A DNA stretch of 51,798 nt from an uncultured beta proteobacterium. Lineage in GTDB: Bacteria; Pseudomonadota; Gammaproteobacteria; Burkholderiales; SG8-39. The position numbers were made by a program, and so were the translations under genes. The notes below the pieces were generated by a model. The model made no database searches. It was not told the DNA's origin and worked only from the letters and a program-made list of their open reading frames with translations. Positions 25,250-33,228 of the stretch are shown here, one piece after another (the first letter of the stretch is position 1; each line of letters starts with the position of its first letter). Location of the stretch: the NCBI GenBank assembly GCA_902826155.1, contig CADEDU010000004.1:122776-174573 (forward strand), read 5' to 3'.

Positions 25250-26023
25250 ATGATCGATTTGTACTACTGGCCCACGCCCAACGGCATCAAAGTGACGATC
25301 ATGCTGGAGGCGTGCGGGATCCCCTATCGCGTGCACGCCGTCGATATTGGTGCAGGGGATCAGTTCAAGGCCGACTTCCTGCGGATCTGCCCCAACAACC
25401 GCATGCCGGCCATCATCGACGACGATCCGATGGGTGGCGGCAAACCGCTCGCGATCTTCGAGTCGGGCGCGATTCTCGAATACCTCGCCGACAAGACCGG
25501 CAAGTTCCTGCCCAAGGCGCCGGCCGCCCGCTACAACGTGCTCCAGTGGGCTTACTGGCAGATGGCCAATCTCGGGCCGATGATGGGCAACGCCAATCAC
25601 TTCAAGAACTACGCCAAGAACATCACCGACGATCCGAGCCAGCTCGTCTACGGCATCAAGCGTTTCGTGGGCGAGGTCGACCGGCTATGCGGGGTGATGG
25701 ACGCGCAGCTCTCGGTCAACCAGTACCTGGCCGGCGAGTACTCGATTGCCGACATGCTTTCCTGGCCGTGGGCACGGCTCATTCCGCAGCGGATCGACGA
25801 AACGGCGTGGGGCAAGTTTCCGAATCTGAAGCGCTGGGTCGACGCGGTCGAGGCGCGGCCGGCGGTGCAGAAGGGCGCGGCCGTGCATAAGGAATGGGGC
25901 GAACGCAAACTCACGCCCGAGGAGGAAAAGGCACGGCGCGAATTGCTGTTCAACCAGACCAACGAGAAGGTCCGCGCCGCGCGTGAAGAGGCAGTCAAAC
26001 GCGCGGCTTCGGGCTCGCGGTAG
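25250..26023 (+). CDS. Glutathione S-transferase family protein (Nu/YghU-like)
   Basis: This 257-residue protein has an N-terminal thioredoxin-fold domain (LYYWPTPNGIKVTIMLEACG, then NNRMPAIID with the cis-Pro, then FESGAILEYLADKTG, about residues 3-85) and a helical C-terminal domain with SIADMLSWPWA. The TPNGIK start and the long linker resemble the YghU/YfcG disulfide-bond oxidoreductase group, which uses two glutathiones. ATG 25250 follows AAAGGAGACC; the in-frame extension upstream overlaps the TPR gene. The Lys/Glu/Arg-rich tail after residue 215 is longer than usual. Confidence 0.88.
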   Translation: MIDLYYWPTPNGIKVTIMLEACGIPYRVHAVDIGAGDQFKADFLRICPNNRMPAIIDDDPMGGGKPLAIFESGAILEYLADKTGKFLPKAPAARYNVLQWAYWQMANLGPMMGNANHFKNYAKNITDDPSQLVYGIKRFVGEVDRLCGVMDAQLSVNQYLAGEYSIADMLSWPWARLIPQRIDETAWGKFPNLKRWVDAVEARPAVQKGAAVHKEWGERKLTPEEEKARRELLFNQTNEKVRAAREEAVKRAASGSR

Positions 26024-26067
26024 CTTCGCGCCCTTCGCATCAACGCGATTGGTTATTCGGAGGTTTC

Positions 26068-26736
26068 CTACGTGCGCCCACCGCGCTTGGCGGCATCGAG
26101 CACGCGATCGGCCACGTACGGATTGGACCGACGCTCTTCGCCGAAGGTCGAAGTCGGCCCATGGCCCGGCACGAACGTGATGTCGTCGCCGAACGGCCAT
26201 AGCTGTTCGGTGATCGAGCGAATCAGCGTGGCGTGATCGCCGCGCGGGAAATCGGTGCGGCCGATCGACCCCTGAAACAGCACGTCGCCGACGAAGGCGA
26301 GCTTGTGTTCGCGCTGCACGAAGACGATATGACCCGGTGTGTGGCCCGGGCAGTGGCGCACGTCGAATTCGATGTTTCCGACGCGAACCGAATCGCCGCC
26401 TTCGAGCCAGCGGTCCGGCTCGAACGCTTCGAGTTCACCGAATCCGAATTTGGCGCCTTGCGTCGGCAACTGCTCGATCCAGAACCGCTCCTCGCGTTGC
26501 GGGCCTTCGACCGGTACGCCGCTGCGGCGGCGCAGTTCAGCGGTGCCGCCGCAGTGATCGAGGTGGCCATGCGTGAGCAGGATCTTCTCCAGCGTGGCAC
26601 CGCTCTGCGCGATCGCCGCTTCGATCTGATCGAGATCGCCGCCGGGGTCGACCACGGCGCAGCGCTGCGTCTGCTCGCACACGATGAGCGAGCAGTTCTG
26701 CTGGAAGGGCGTGACGGGAACGACGTAGACCTTCAT
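26068..26736 (-). CDS. Metallo-beta-lactamase-fold hydrolase (glyoxalase II-like)
   Basis: This 222-residue protein has the metal-binding signature THGHLDH (His56, His58, Asp60, His61), His131 in HCPGHTPGH, Asp151 in FVGDVLF and a late PGHGPTS histidine. These together bind two metals. The closest group by layout is the short GloB/YcbL-type hydroxyacylglutathione hydrolase-like proteins. Proximity to a glutathione transferase gene (convergent end at 26023) supports a thiol-ester role. The start at 26736 matches the family opening KVYVVPVTPFQQNCSLIV. Confidence 0.87.
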   Translation of the reverse strand: MKVYVVPVTPFQQNCSLIVCEQTQRCAVVDPGGDLDQIEAAIAQSGATLEKILLTHGHLDHCGGTAELRRRSGVPVEGPQREERFWIEQLPTQGAKFGFGELEAFEPDRWLEGGDSVRVGNIEFDVRHCPGHTPGHIVFVQREHKLAFVGDVLFQGSIGRTDFPRGDHATLIRSITEQLWPFGDDITFVPGHGPTSTFGEERRSNPYVADRVLDAAKRGGRT

Positions 26737-26797
26737 CGATGACTCCGGTGTTGCGGGTGAACCGCGAGCGCCGACTCGGGTTGCTTGCGAACGAGCG

Positions 26798-27886
26798 TCA
26801 CGCGGCTCGAAACCGTTGGACGCGACCCCAGTCGACCAGGCCGTGATAGCCGGCGCACTCAGGCAGCGCGAGCGTGCCTTGGCGGACTTCGAGCGGTGCA
26901 TGGGTGATGCGATCGCGCAGACCGAGAAAGAACGTGCATTCGGCCGGCGCCAGCGCGTTGCTGAGCGAAGAGTGAAACGCGAGCGGGGCGAGCGTGCCGA
27001 GCGTCGACTCGCTGTACAGGCCCACGACCACTCCGGCGCCGCGCTCTTGTGCCAATCTGGCGGCTCGGTGTGCGATCGTGATGCCCACTCGCGCCGGCTT
27101 GATGGCGATCGCTCGCGCGCCGCGATCCAGGAACATGGCGGCCTCCGCAACACCCGCCGCGGGCGAGTCGACCAGGATCGGGATCGGGCTGACCTGCTGC
27201 GCCTGCTCGAACTGCCGGTCAGGCGCGAGCCGATACGGATCCTCCGATAGAAACACGCCGACGTCGGCCAGGCGTTTGCTGTACTCGGTGCCGCGCGCTG
27301 CGTCGTAGAACGAGTTGGCGTCGACGTAGATGCGCACGTCGGGCCCGACCGCGTTGCGCACCGCCGCCAGTCCGGCGAAGTCGGTATCGAATCCTTGCCC
27401 GCCCTTGAACTTGATCGTCCGGAAGCCATGCGCGGCGATCAGCTCAGCCGCTTCGCTTGCCATCGTTGCGGGCGCCGCACGCGTCAATGTGCACGACACC
27501 TCGACCTGCGCACTGCCGCCCAGCAGTTGGTGCAGTGGCTTGCCTGTCGCGTTCGCGCGCAGATCCCAGCACGCGTTGTCGATCAGCGCTTTCGCGGCAC
27601 GCCCTTCGGGGATGGCGCGATAGGCGTCGATGAGTGCATCGGCGTCGTCGAGATCGAGTGTCGCCAGCCGCGGCAGGAACAGTTCTTCGAGGGCCACCGC
27701 GAGCGAGCGCAGGGTCACGCCCGACCATGTCGGTTTGACGGTCGCCTCGCCGATGCCGCGTGCGCCGGTGTCGCTTTCGAGTTCGAGCAGCAGGAAATCG
27801 GCGGCGTCTTCCGCGACCTCGGCCCAACGGATGGTACGGAAGTACGGCAACCGGATCGGGTGCAACGTCCAGCGGGCCAGTCTCAT
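26798..27886 (-). CDS. Enolase-superfamily enzyme, muconate cycloisomerase / mandelate racemase group
   Basis: This 362-residue protein has the two catalytic lysines of the muconate lactonizing subgroup: Lys159 and Lys161 in TIKFKGG on the second strand, and Lys263 in AIKPARVG on the sixth. Magnesium ligands Asp189 (YVDANS), Glu215 (LSEDPY) and Asp240 (LVDSPAAG) are present. It should abstract a proton alpha to a carboxylate; racemase, dehydratase and cycloisomerase chemistry all fit. The start at 27886 lies 7 nt after the stop of the upstream Bug receptor gene, so receptor and enzyme probably handle the same acid. Confidence 0.87.
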   Translation of the reverse strand: MRLARWTLHPIRLPYFRTIRWAEVAEDAADFLLLELESDTGARGIGEATVKPTWSGVTLRSLAVALEELFLPRLATLDLDDADALIDAYRAIPEGRAAKALIDNACWDLRANATGKPLHQLLGGSAQVEVSCTLTRAAPATMASEAAELIAAHGFRTIKFKGGQGFDTDFAGLAAVRNAVGPDVRIYVDANSFYDAARGTEYSKRLADVGVFLSEDPYRLAPDRQFEQAQQVSPIPILVDSPAAGVAEAAMFLDRGARAIAIKPARVGITIAHRAARLAQERGAGVVVGLYSESTLGTLAPLAFHSSLSNALAPAECTFFLGLRDRITHAPLEVRQGTLALPECAGYHGLVDWGRVQRFRAA

Positions 27887-27893
27887 GGGCGCG

Positions 27894-28913
27894 TCACTCG
27901 CTCTTGACGCCGGTCCTGCGCACGACGTCGATCCACATTTTCGACTCGTTGGCCATCTCCTGGGCCAGCTCCTTGGGGGTATTGCCGACGATGTTGAAGC
28001 CGGTGCTTTCGAGCTGTTTCCTGACGTCAGGTTGCTGGAGGGTCTGCTGCAGATCGCGGGCGAGGCGCTCGAGCACCGCCGGAGGTGTTGCCGCCGGCGC
28101 GAACAACCCGAACCAGATCGAGGCGTCGTAGCCGGCGACACCCGCTTCGACCATGGTCGGAATATCCGGCGCCTGCGGCGAGCGCTTCGCAGTCGATACC
28201 GCAAGAGCGCGCAGCGTGCCGGCCTTCGAGTGCGACAGGCCGGAGAGCATTGCGTCGAAATGGAGGTGGATCTGATCGCCCACCAGCGCGGTCACCGAAG
28301 GCGCGCTGCCGCGAAACGGCACGTGCAACGCATCGAAGCCGGCGAACGTCTTGAACATCTCCGCGCACAGGTGCAGCGAGGTCGCGTTGCCCGGCGAGCC
28401 GAAGCTGAGCTTGCCGGGGTTGGCCTTGCCGAAGGCGATCAGATCGCCGACAGACTTGAATGGGCTCTTGGCGCTCACCATCAGCAGCGCCGGTGCGAAG
28501 CCGATCTTGGTAACTGGCGCAAGATCGCGCATCGGGTCGAATGGCAGCTTGCTCGCGACGATTGCCGAGATCAGCAGCGCACCAGTGTTGACGAGCAGGA
28601 CATGGCCATCGGGTGCCGCGCGCACGACGTACTCGGTGCCGATGTTGCCGCCTGCGCCGGTGCGATTGTCGATTACGACCGTCTGATTCCAACTCGCCGA
28701 CAGGCTCTTGCCGATGACGCGCGCGACGATGTCGACCGGGCCGCCTGGCGGGTAGGGTGCAACCAGCGTGACTGGGCGCTGCGGATAGGTCTGAGCGAAC
28801 GACGCGTCGATGCTCAGCCCCGTGAGCACCGCGCAGCCGACCGCGGATCGGATCAATCCTCGTAACGTCGCGGACCATGACGACGATGACGACGGCAATG
28901 ACAACGCGAGCAT
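27894..28913 (-). CDS. Bug/TctC-family tripartite tricarboxylate receptor
   Basis: This 339-residue secreted receptor has a signal peptide with a serine run (SLPSSSSSWS), matched at DNA level by GAC/GAT-rich repeats at 28877-28910, and a cut site near SFAQ. Mature hallmarks are TYPQRPVTLVAPYPPGGPVD, DNRTGAGGNIGTEYVVRAAPDGH, LSFGSPGNATSLHLCAEMF and VPFRGSAPSVTALVGDQI. A GGAGAAACCC site supports the start at 28913. It lies 7 nt upstream of the enolase-superfamily gene in one transcript, so its ligand is probably a hydroxy acid or lactone-forming acid. Confidence 0.92.
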   Translation of the reverse strand: MLALSLPSSSSSWSATLRGLIRSAVGCAVLTGLSIDASFAQTYPQRPVTLVAPYPPGGPVDIVARVIGKSLSASWNQTVVIDNRTGAGGNIGTEYVVRAAPDGHVLLVNTGALLISAIVASKLPFDPMRDLAPVTKIGFAPALLMVSAKSPFKSVGDLIAFGKANPGKLSFGSPGNATSLHLCAEMFKTFAGFDALHVPFRGSAPSVTALVGDQIHLHFDAMLSGLSHSKAGTLRALAVSTAKRSPQAPDIPTMVEAGVAGYDASIWFGLFAPAATPPAVLERLARDLQQTLQQPDVRKQLESTGFNIVGNTPKELAQEMANESKMWIDVVRRTGVKSE

Positions 28914-29026
28914 GGGTTTCTCCGGAAAGCCTGGATTGTATGCGGGCGTCCGCGCCGCGATTGCGGGCCACCGCGGACGGGCGAGCTTGGGTCGCCCCGT
29001 CACGTTTCGCGGTGAGCGTGAACCAG

Positions 29027-29055
29027 TTGCGAGGGGCAGTCTGCGGGCATACAGT
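29027..29055 (+). promoter_or_regulatory. Candidate sigma-70 promoter for the molybdenum hydroxylase genes
   Basis: TTGCGA (29027-29032) and TACAGT (29050-29055) are separated by 17 nt, each matching 4 of 6 consensus bases. They lie about 105 nt before ATG 29161, in the divergent region with the Bug receptor. Confidence 0.35.
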
Positions 29056-29102
29056 ACCGGCGCTTGACCGCACGCCTCTGGCCTCGCCGAGGTGGCATCC
29101 CG

Positions 29103-29135
29103 ATCCGGCAGGACCCCCAAATCCGGCAGGACCCC
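29103..29135. repeat. Tandem 18-bp direct repeat in the leader
   Basis: ATCCGGCAGGACCCC occurs at 29103-29117 and 29121-29135, spaced exactly 18 bp, within the 5' leader of the molybdenum hydroxylase genes. Confidence 0.6.
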
Positions 29136-29160
29136 AAACAAACGAGGAGACACCCTTCCC

Positions 29161-29610
29161 ATGGTTCGTCTGACCATCAACGGCACGACGCACAACGTCG
29201 ATGTTGAACCCACTACGCCCCTGTTGTGGGTGATTCGCGAAAACGTCGGTCTCACTGGGACCAAGTACGGCTGCGGCGTCGCCCAGTGCGGAGCATGTAC
29301 GGTGCATGTCGATGGTGTCGCGATGCGTTCATGCTCGGTGCCCGCGAGCGCCGTCGCTGGCAAATCCATCACCACGATCGAAGGTCTGGCAACGGGTGGC
29401 AAGCTCAACAAGCTGCAGCAGGCGTGGCTCGATCACGACGTGCCGCAGTGCGGCTACTGTCAGGCGGGCATGTTGATGGCCGCTGCGGCGCTGCTGCGCG
29501 AGAAACCCAAGCCCACCGACGCCGATATCGACGCGGGCATCACCAACATCTGTCGCTGCGGCACCTTCCAAGAGGTGCGCAAGGCGATCCATGCCGCGGC
29601 CAGTGCGTGA
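29161..29610 (+). CDS. Isoquinoline 1-oxidoreductase-type alpha subunit, 2Fe-2S protein
   Basis: This 149-residue small subunit has two [2Fe-2S] domains. The plant-ferredoxin-like N-terminal cluster uses Cys38, 43, 46 and 58 ([11 protein letters not shown]). The helical C-terminal cluster uses Cys97, 100, 131 and 133 (CGYC, CRC). It passes electrons from the molybdenum subunit encoded 10 nt downstream to a periplasmic or membrane acceptor. Length matches IorA-like subunits (about 150). The ribosome site is GAGGAG 12 nt before ATG 29161. It probably reaches the periplasm attached to its Tat-exported partner, since it has no leader of its own. Confidence 0.92.
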   Translation: MVRLTINGTTHNVDVEPTTPLLWVIRENVGLTGTKYGCGVAQCGACTVHVDGVAMRSCSVPASAVAGKSITTIEGLATGGKLNKLQQAWLDHDVPQCGYCQAGMLMAAAALLREKPKPTDADIDAGITNICRCGTFQEVRKAIHAAASA

Positions 29611-29620
29611 AGGGGCAACC

Positions 29621-31804
29621 ATGACGATCGAACTGAACATGAATCGCCGTACGTTCCTCACGACGTCGGTGGCGGTGGGTGGTGGGCTCGCGCTTAGTCT
29701 GCGCCTGCCATTCGGGCCGGAAGTGGTACGCGCCAACGATGGTTCGCCCGAGGTCAATGCGTGGGTGGTGATCCGTCCCGACGACACCGTGGTGATCCGC
29801 ATCGCCCGCTCCGAGATGGGGCAGGGCACCCTCACCGGTCTGGCGCAGATGGTGGCCGAGGAGCTGGAGTGCGATTGGTCGAAGGTGACCACCGAGTACC
29901 CGACGCCGGGGCAGAGCGTCGCGCGCAAGCGCGTCTGGGGCGACTTTTCCACCGGTGGCAGCCGCGGCATCCGCATGTCGCACGAATACGTGCGCAAAGG
30001 CGGCGCGGCGGCGCGAGTGATGCTGGTGCAAGCGGCGGCGAACGAGTGGAAAGTACCTGTGGCCGAATGCTCGGTGGCGAACAGCGTCATCACGCACAAC
30101 CCGAGCGGGCGCAAGACCACCTACGGCAAAGTGGCCGAAGCCGCGGCGAAGCTGGAAGCGCCGAAAGACGTGCCACTCAAGGATCCGAAGAACTGGAAGC
30201 TCATCGGCAAGCCGGTCAAGCGGCTCGACACCTACGACAAGCTCACCGGCAAACAGGTGTACGGCGCCGATCTGAAGCTGCCCGGCATGTTGAACGCGGC
30301 GATCCGCGATTGCCCGGTGCAAGGCGGCAAGATCAAGAGCTTCGACGCCGCCAAGGTCGCGAGCATGCCAGGTGTCAAAAAGATCGTGAAGGTGGGCGAT
30401 TCGGGCGTCGCGGTCGTTGCGGATACCTGGTGGCACGCCAAGACCGCGATCGATGCACTGCCGGTGGTTTGGGATGAGGGCGCGAGCGCCAAGGTGTCGA
30501 GCGCGTCGATCGACGGAATCCTGAAGGCCGGTCTCGATGCGCCCGAAGCGTTCGTCGGCGTGCAAAACGGCGATGTCAAAGCCGCGCTAGCCGGCGCTGC
30601 CAAGAAGATCGAGGCGGTCTACGACTATCCGTATCAGAACCACGCGCCGATGGAGCCGATGAACTTCACCGCGCGCTGGACGCCGGAGAAGTGCGAGTGC
30701 TGGGGGCCGACGCAGAATGGCGAGGCCGCGTTTGCGGTAGCCGTCGAGGCTTCCGGCCTGCCCGCCAGCCGTGTTGAGGTCTACAAGGTGCACCTTGGTG
30801 GCGGCTTCGGCCGGCGCGGGGCGTTTCACGACTACGTGCGTCAGGCGGTGCTCATCGCCAAGGAGATGCCCGGCGTACCGGTGAAGCTGTTGTGGAGCCG
30901 TGAAGAAGACATGACGCACGGCCGCTATCACCCGGTGATGAAGTGCAAGATGACCGCGGGCTTCGATGCGAACAACAATCTGACCGGCATGCACATGCGG
31001 CTGTCGGGCCAGTCGATCATTGCCGACGTGTTCCCCAACCTGCTCAAGAACGGCATGGACCCGTTCACGTTCCAGGGGATCGCGGCCGAAGGTGAGCATG
31101 CCATCGGCTTCAGCGTGCCCAATCTGCTGATCGATCACGCGATGCGCAACCCGCACATCAAGCCGGGGTTCTGGCGCGGCGTGAACATCAACCAGAACTG
31201 CTTCTTCGTCGAGAGTTTCATGGACGAGATGGCGCACGCCGCCGGACAGGATCCGCTGGCGTTCCGACGCGCGCTGCTGGCCAAACATCCGAAGAATCTG
31301 GCGGTGCTCAATGCGGTGGCCGAGCGCATCGGCTGGGATAAGCCCGCGCCCGCCGGCCGGTTCCGCGGGTTGGCGCAGATGAAGGCATTCAACAGCTATG
31401 TCGCGGCCGCGGCCGAGGTTTCGGTGGCGGATGGCGGCAAGAAGATCAAAGTGCACCGCATCGTCGCTGCGACCGACTCGGGTTACGCGGTCAATCCGGC
31501 GCAGATCGAGCGGCAGGTGTCGGGTTCGTTCGTCTACGGCCTGTCGGCGCTGTTCTATCAGGCGTGCACGGTCAAGGACGGCGCGGTCGAACAGACCAAC
31601 TTCCATAACTACAACTCGATGCGCATCCGCGAGATGCCGCAGGTCGAGACGATCGTGATGCCATCGGGTGGCGACACCTGGGGCGGCATCGGCGAGCCGA
31701 CGATCTGCGTGGCCGCGCCGGCGGTGATGAACGCATACTTCCGCGCGACCGGCCGGCGGATCCGTTCGGTGCCGTTGAAGAATCACGACATCACGTTCGC
31801 GTAA
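29621..31804 (+). CDS. Isoquinoline 1-oxidoreductase-type beta subunit, molybdopterin-binding (Tat-exported)
   Basis: This 727-residue molybdenum hydroxylase of the xanthine oxidase superfamily, IorB type, hydroxylates N-heteroaromatic or aldehyde carbons with water. A Tat leader (MNRRTFLTTSVAVGGG, Arg9-Arg10) starts the protein. Cofactor segments include SEMGQGTLTGLAQM, HLGGGFGRRGAFHDY, HAPMEPMNF and the late GGIGEPTICVAAPAVMNA with the active-site Glu. ATG 29621 has AAGGGG upstream; ATG 29591 is less likely. No separate FAD subunit is present, as in IorAB, where a cytochrome takes the electrons. A cofactor maturation chaperone (XdhC/CoxF type) was not found in the window. Confidence 0.92.
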   Translation: MTIELNMNRRTFLTTSVAVGGGLALSLRLPFGPEVVRANDGSPEVNAWVVIRPDDTVVIRIARSEMGQGTLTGLAQMVAEELECDWSKVTTEYPTPGQSVARKRVWGDFSTGGSRGIRMSHEYVRKGGAAARVMLVQAAANEWKVPVAECSVANSVITHNPSGRKTTYGKVAEAAAKLEAPKDVPLKDPKNWKLIGKPVKRLDTYDKLTGKQVYGADLKLPGMLNAAIRDCPVQGGKIKSFDAAKVASMPGVKKIVKVGDSGVAVVADTWWHAKTAIDALPVVWDEGASAKVSSASIDGILKAGLDAPEAFVGVQNGDVKAALAGAAKKIEAVYDYPYQNHAPMEPMNFTARWTPEKCECWGPTQNGEAAFAVAVEASGLPASRVEVYKVHLGGGFGRRGAFHDYVRQAVLIAKEMPGVPVKLLWSREEDMTHGRYHPVMKCKMTAGFDANNNLTGMHMRLSGQSIIADVFPNLLKNGMDPFTFQGIAAEGEHAIGFSVPNLLIDHAMRNPHIKPGFWRGVNINQNCFFVESFMDEMAHAAGQDPLAFRRALLAKHPKNLAVLNAVAERIGWDKPAPAGRFRGLAQMKAFNSYVAAAAEVSVADGGKKIKVHRIVAATDSGYAVNPAQIERQVSGSFVYGLSALFYQACTVKDGAVEQTNFHNYNSMRIREMPQVETIVMPSGGDTWGGIGEPTICVAAPAVMNAYFRATGRRIRSVPLKNHDITFA

Positions 31805-31812
31805 ATGATGTT

Positions 31813-31896
31813 GTTCCGGCCCGCACGCGAGTCGTTGCGGGCCATGTAAGACGTGTTCCGGCCCGCACGCGAGTCGTTGCGGGCCATGTAAGACGT
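31813..31896. repeat. Tandem 42-bp repeat, each unit a hairpin
   Basis: Two copies (31813-31854 and 31855-31896) follow the molybdenum subunit stop and look identical. Each contains GGCCCGCA (31818-31825, 31860-31867) pairing with TGCGGGCC (31836-31843, 31878-31885) around a 10-nt loop. They precede the terminator at 31904. Confidence 0.85.
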
Positions 31897-31903
31897 TTAG
31901 TTC

Positions 31904-31940
31904 AAGCCGTCCCTGCCGCTCGGGGGCGGCTTTGTTTCGT
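31904..31940 (+). terminator. Rho-independent terminator of the molybdenum hydroxylase operon
   Basis: AAGCCGTCCC (31904-31913) pairs with GGGGCGGCTT (31923-31932), 10 bp with one G-T, followed by TTTGTTTCG. It separates the operon from the MetE-like gene at 31967. Confidence 0.7.
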
Positions 31941-31966
31941 TCCGCCCGACACTACGGAGAGTGCCG

Positions 31967-33115
31967 ATGATTCGCAGCACCGATCGATTCCTCACCACGC
32001 ATACCGGCAGCCTGCCGCGTCCCGACGATCTGATCCGCATGATGTACGCGAAGGAGGAGGGCGTGCCGATCGACCGCGACGCGCTTGCCGCGCGCATCCG
32101 ATCGGCGGTGGCCGAGGTGGTGAAGAAGCAGGTCGATGCCGGCGTCGACATCGTCAACGACGGCGAGTTGTCCAAGCCCAGTTACGCCACCTACATCAAG
32201 GATCGGCTGGCAGGGTTCGGCGGCAGCAGCACACCGCTGGTGTATCAGGACCTCGCCGATTTTCCCGAGATGGCCAAACGCGTATTCGGCGACCCGGGTC
32301 GTGCGCGCCGCAAGACGCCGGGCTGCAACGGCCCGATCGGCGTCGCCGACAAGCGTGCACCGGAGATCGACACCGACAATCTCAAGGCCGGCATGGCGGG
32401 CCTGAAAACCCGCGGCGGTTTCCTGAGTGCCGCGTCACCAGGCGTGATCGCGCTCTTCTTCAAGAACTCGCACTATCCGAACGAGGACGCGTACATCGAA
32501 GCGATCGCCGAGGCGATGCGGCATGAGTACGAAACCGTGGCCAAGGCGGGTTTCATTTTGCAGATCGATTGCCCTGATCTAGGCATGGGCCGGCACATCC
32601 AGTACGCGAGCCTCAGCCTGGATGAATTCCGCAAACGCATGCGTGTGCACATCGAGGCGATGAATCACGCCACGCGCAACATCGCGCCCGAGCAGATCCG
32701 GCTGCATCTGTGCTGGGGCAACTATGATGGCCCGCATCACTACGACGTGGCATTGAAGGACATCGTCGAGGTGGTGTTTACTGCGCGTGCGACCGCGATT
32801 TCGCTGGAAGCCGCGAATCCGCGTCACGCACACGAATGGCGGGTATTCGAAACGGTGAAACTACCCGAAGACAAGGTCCTGATTCCCGGCGTGCTCGAAT
32901 CGAAGACCAATTTCATCGAGCATCCGGAGCTGGTGGCGCAGCGCATTGCGCGTTACGCCAATCTGGTGGGACGCGAGCGCGTGATCGCCGGCACCGACTG
33001 CGGCTACGGTACCTGGGTGGGGCAAGCGGCGGTCGATCCGCAGATCGTGTTCGCCAAGCTGGCGGCGATGGCCGAAGGCGCCCGGCTGGCCTCGAAGGAG
33101 TTCTGGGGGCGCTAG
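31967..33115 (+). CDS. Stand-alone MetE C-terminal-like zinc methyl/alkyltransferase (paralogue 3, subfamily A)
   Basis: This 382-residue protein is a subfamily A sister of the one at 4939. They share STDR(F/I)LTTHTGSLPRP, DIVNDGE near residue 61, EAANPRHAHEW or EAANSRHEHEW, and TDCGYGTW or NDCGFASN. Zinc ligands appear as His247, Cys249, Glu281 and Cys345. It lacks the MetE N-terminal half. ATG 31967 follows GGAGAG; GTG 31961 is an alternative. It lies 113 bp upstream of the acetoacetyl-CoA synthetase gene on the same strand, just after the molybdenum hydroxylase terminator. Substrate unknown; thiol alkyl transfer or the reverse is the most likely chemistry. Confidence 0.82.
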   Translation: MIRSTDRFLTTHTGSLPRPDDLIRMMYAKEEGVPIDRDALAARIRSAVAEVVKKQVDAGVDIVNDGELSKPSYATYIKDRLAGFGGSSTPLVYQDLADFPEMAKRVFGDPGRARRKTPGCNGPIGVADKRAPEIDTDNLKAGMAGLKTRGGFLSAASPGVIALFFKNSHYPNEDAYIEAIAEAMRHEYETVAKAGFILQIDCPDLGMGRHIQYASLSLDEFRKRMRVHIEAMNHATRNIAPEQIRLHLCWGNYDGPHHYDVALKDIVEVVFTARATAISLEAANPRHAHEWRVFETVKLPEDKVLIPGVLESKTNFIEHPELVAQRIARYANLVGRERVIAGTDCGYGTWVGQAAVDPQIVFAKLAAMAEGARLASKEFWGR

Positions 33116-33228
33116 CGCGAGTGCGGATTCGCTGGTGCCGGAGCAGATGATCACGGCATCAGGTGAACCGTCAGGATGGTTTGCTGAGAGCTTGGTTGGC
33201 GACGTAGTGTCGATGCAGCGAGGGACAT

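Noticed and set aside
31813..31896. CRISPR-like repeats
   Set aside because: There are only two units, directly adjacent with no spacers and no cas genes; they are hairpin duplicates instead.
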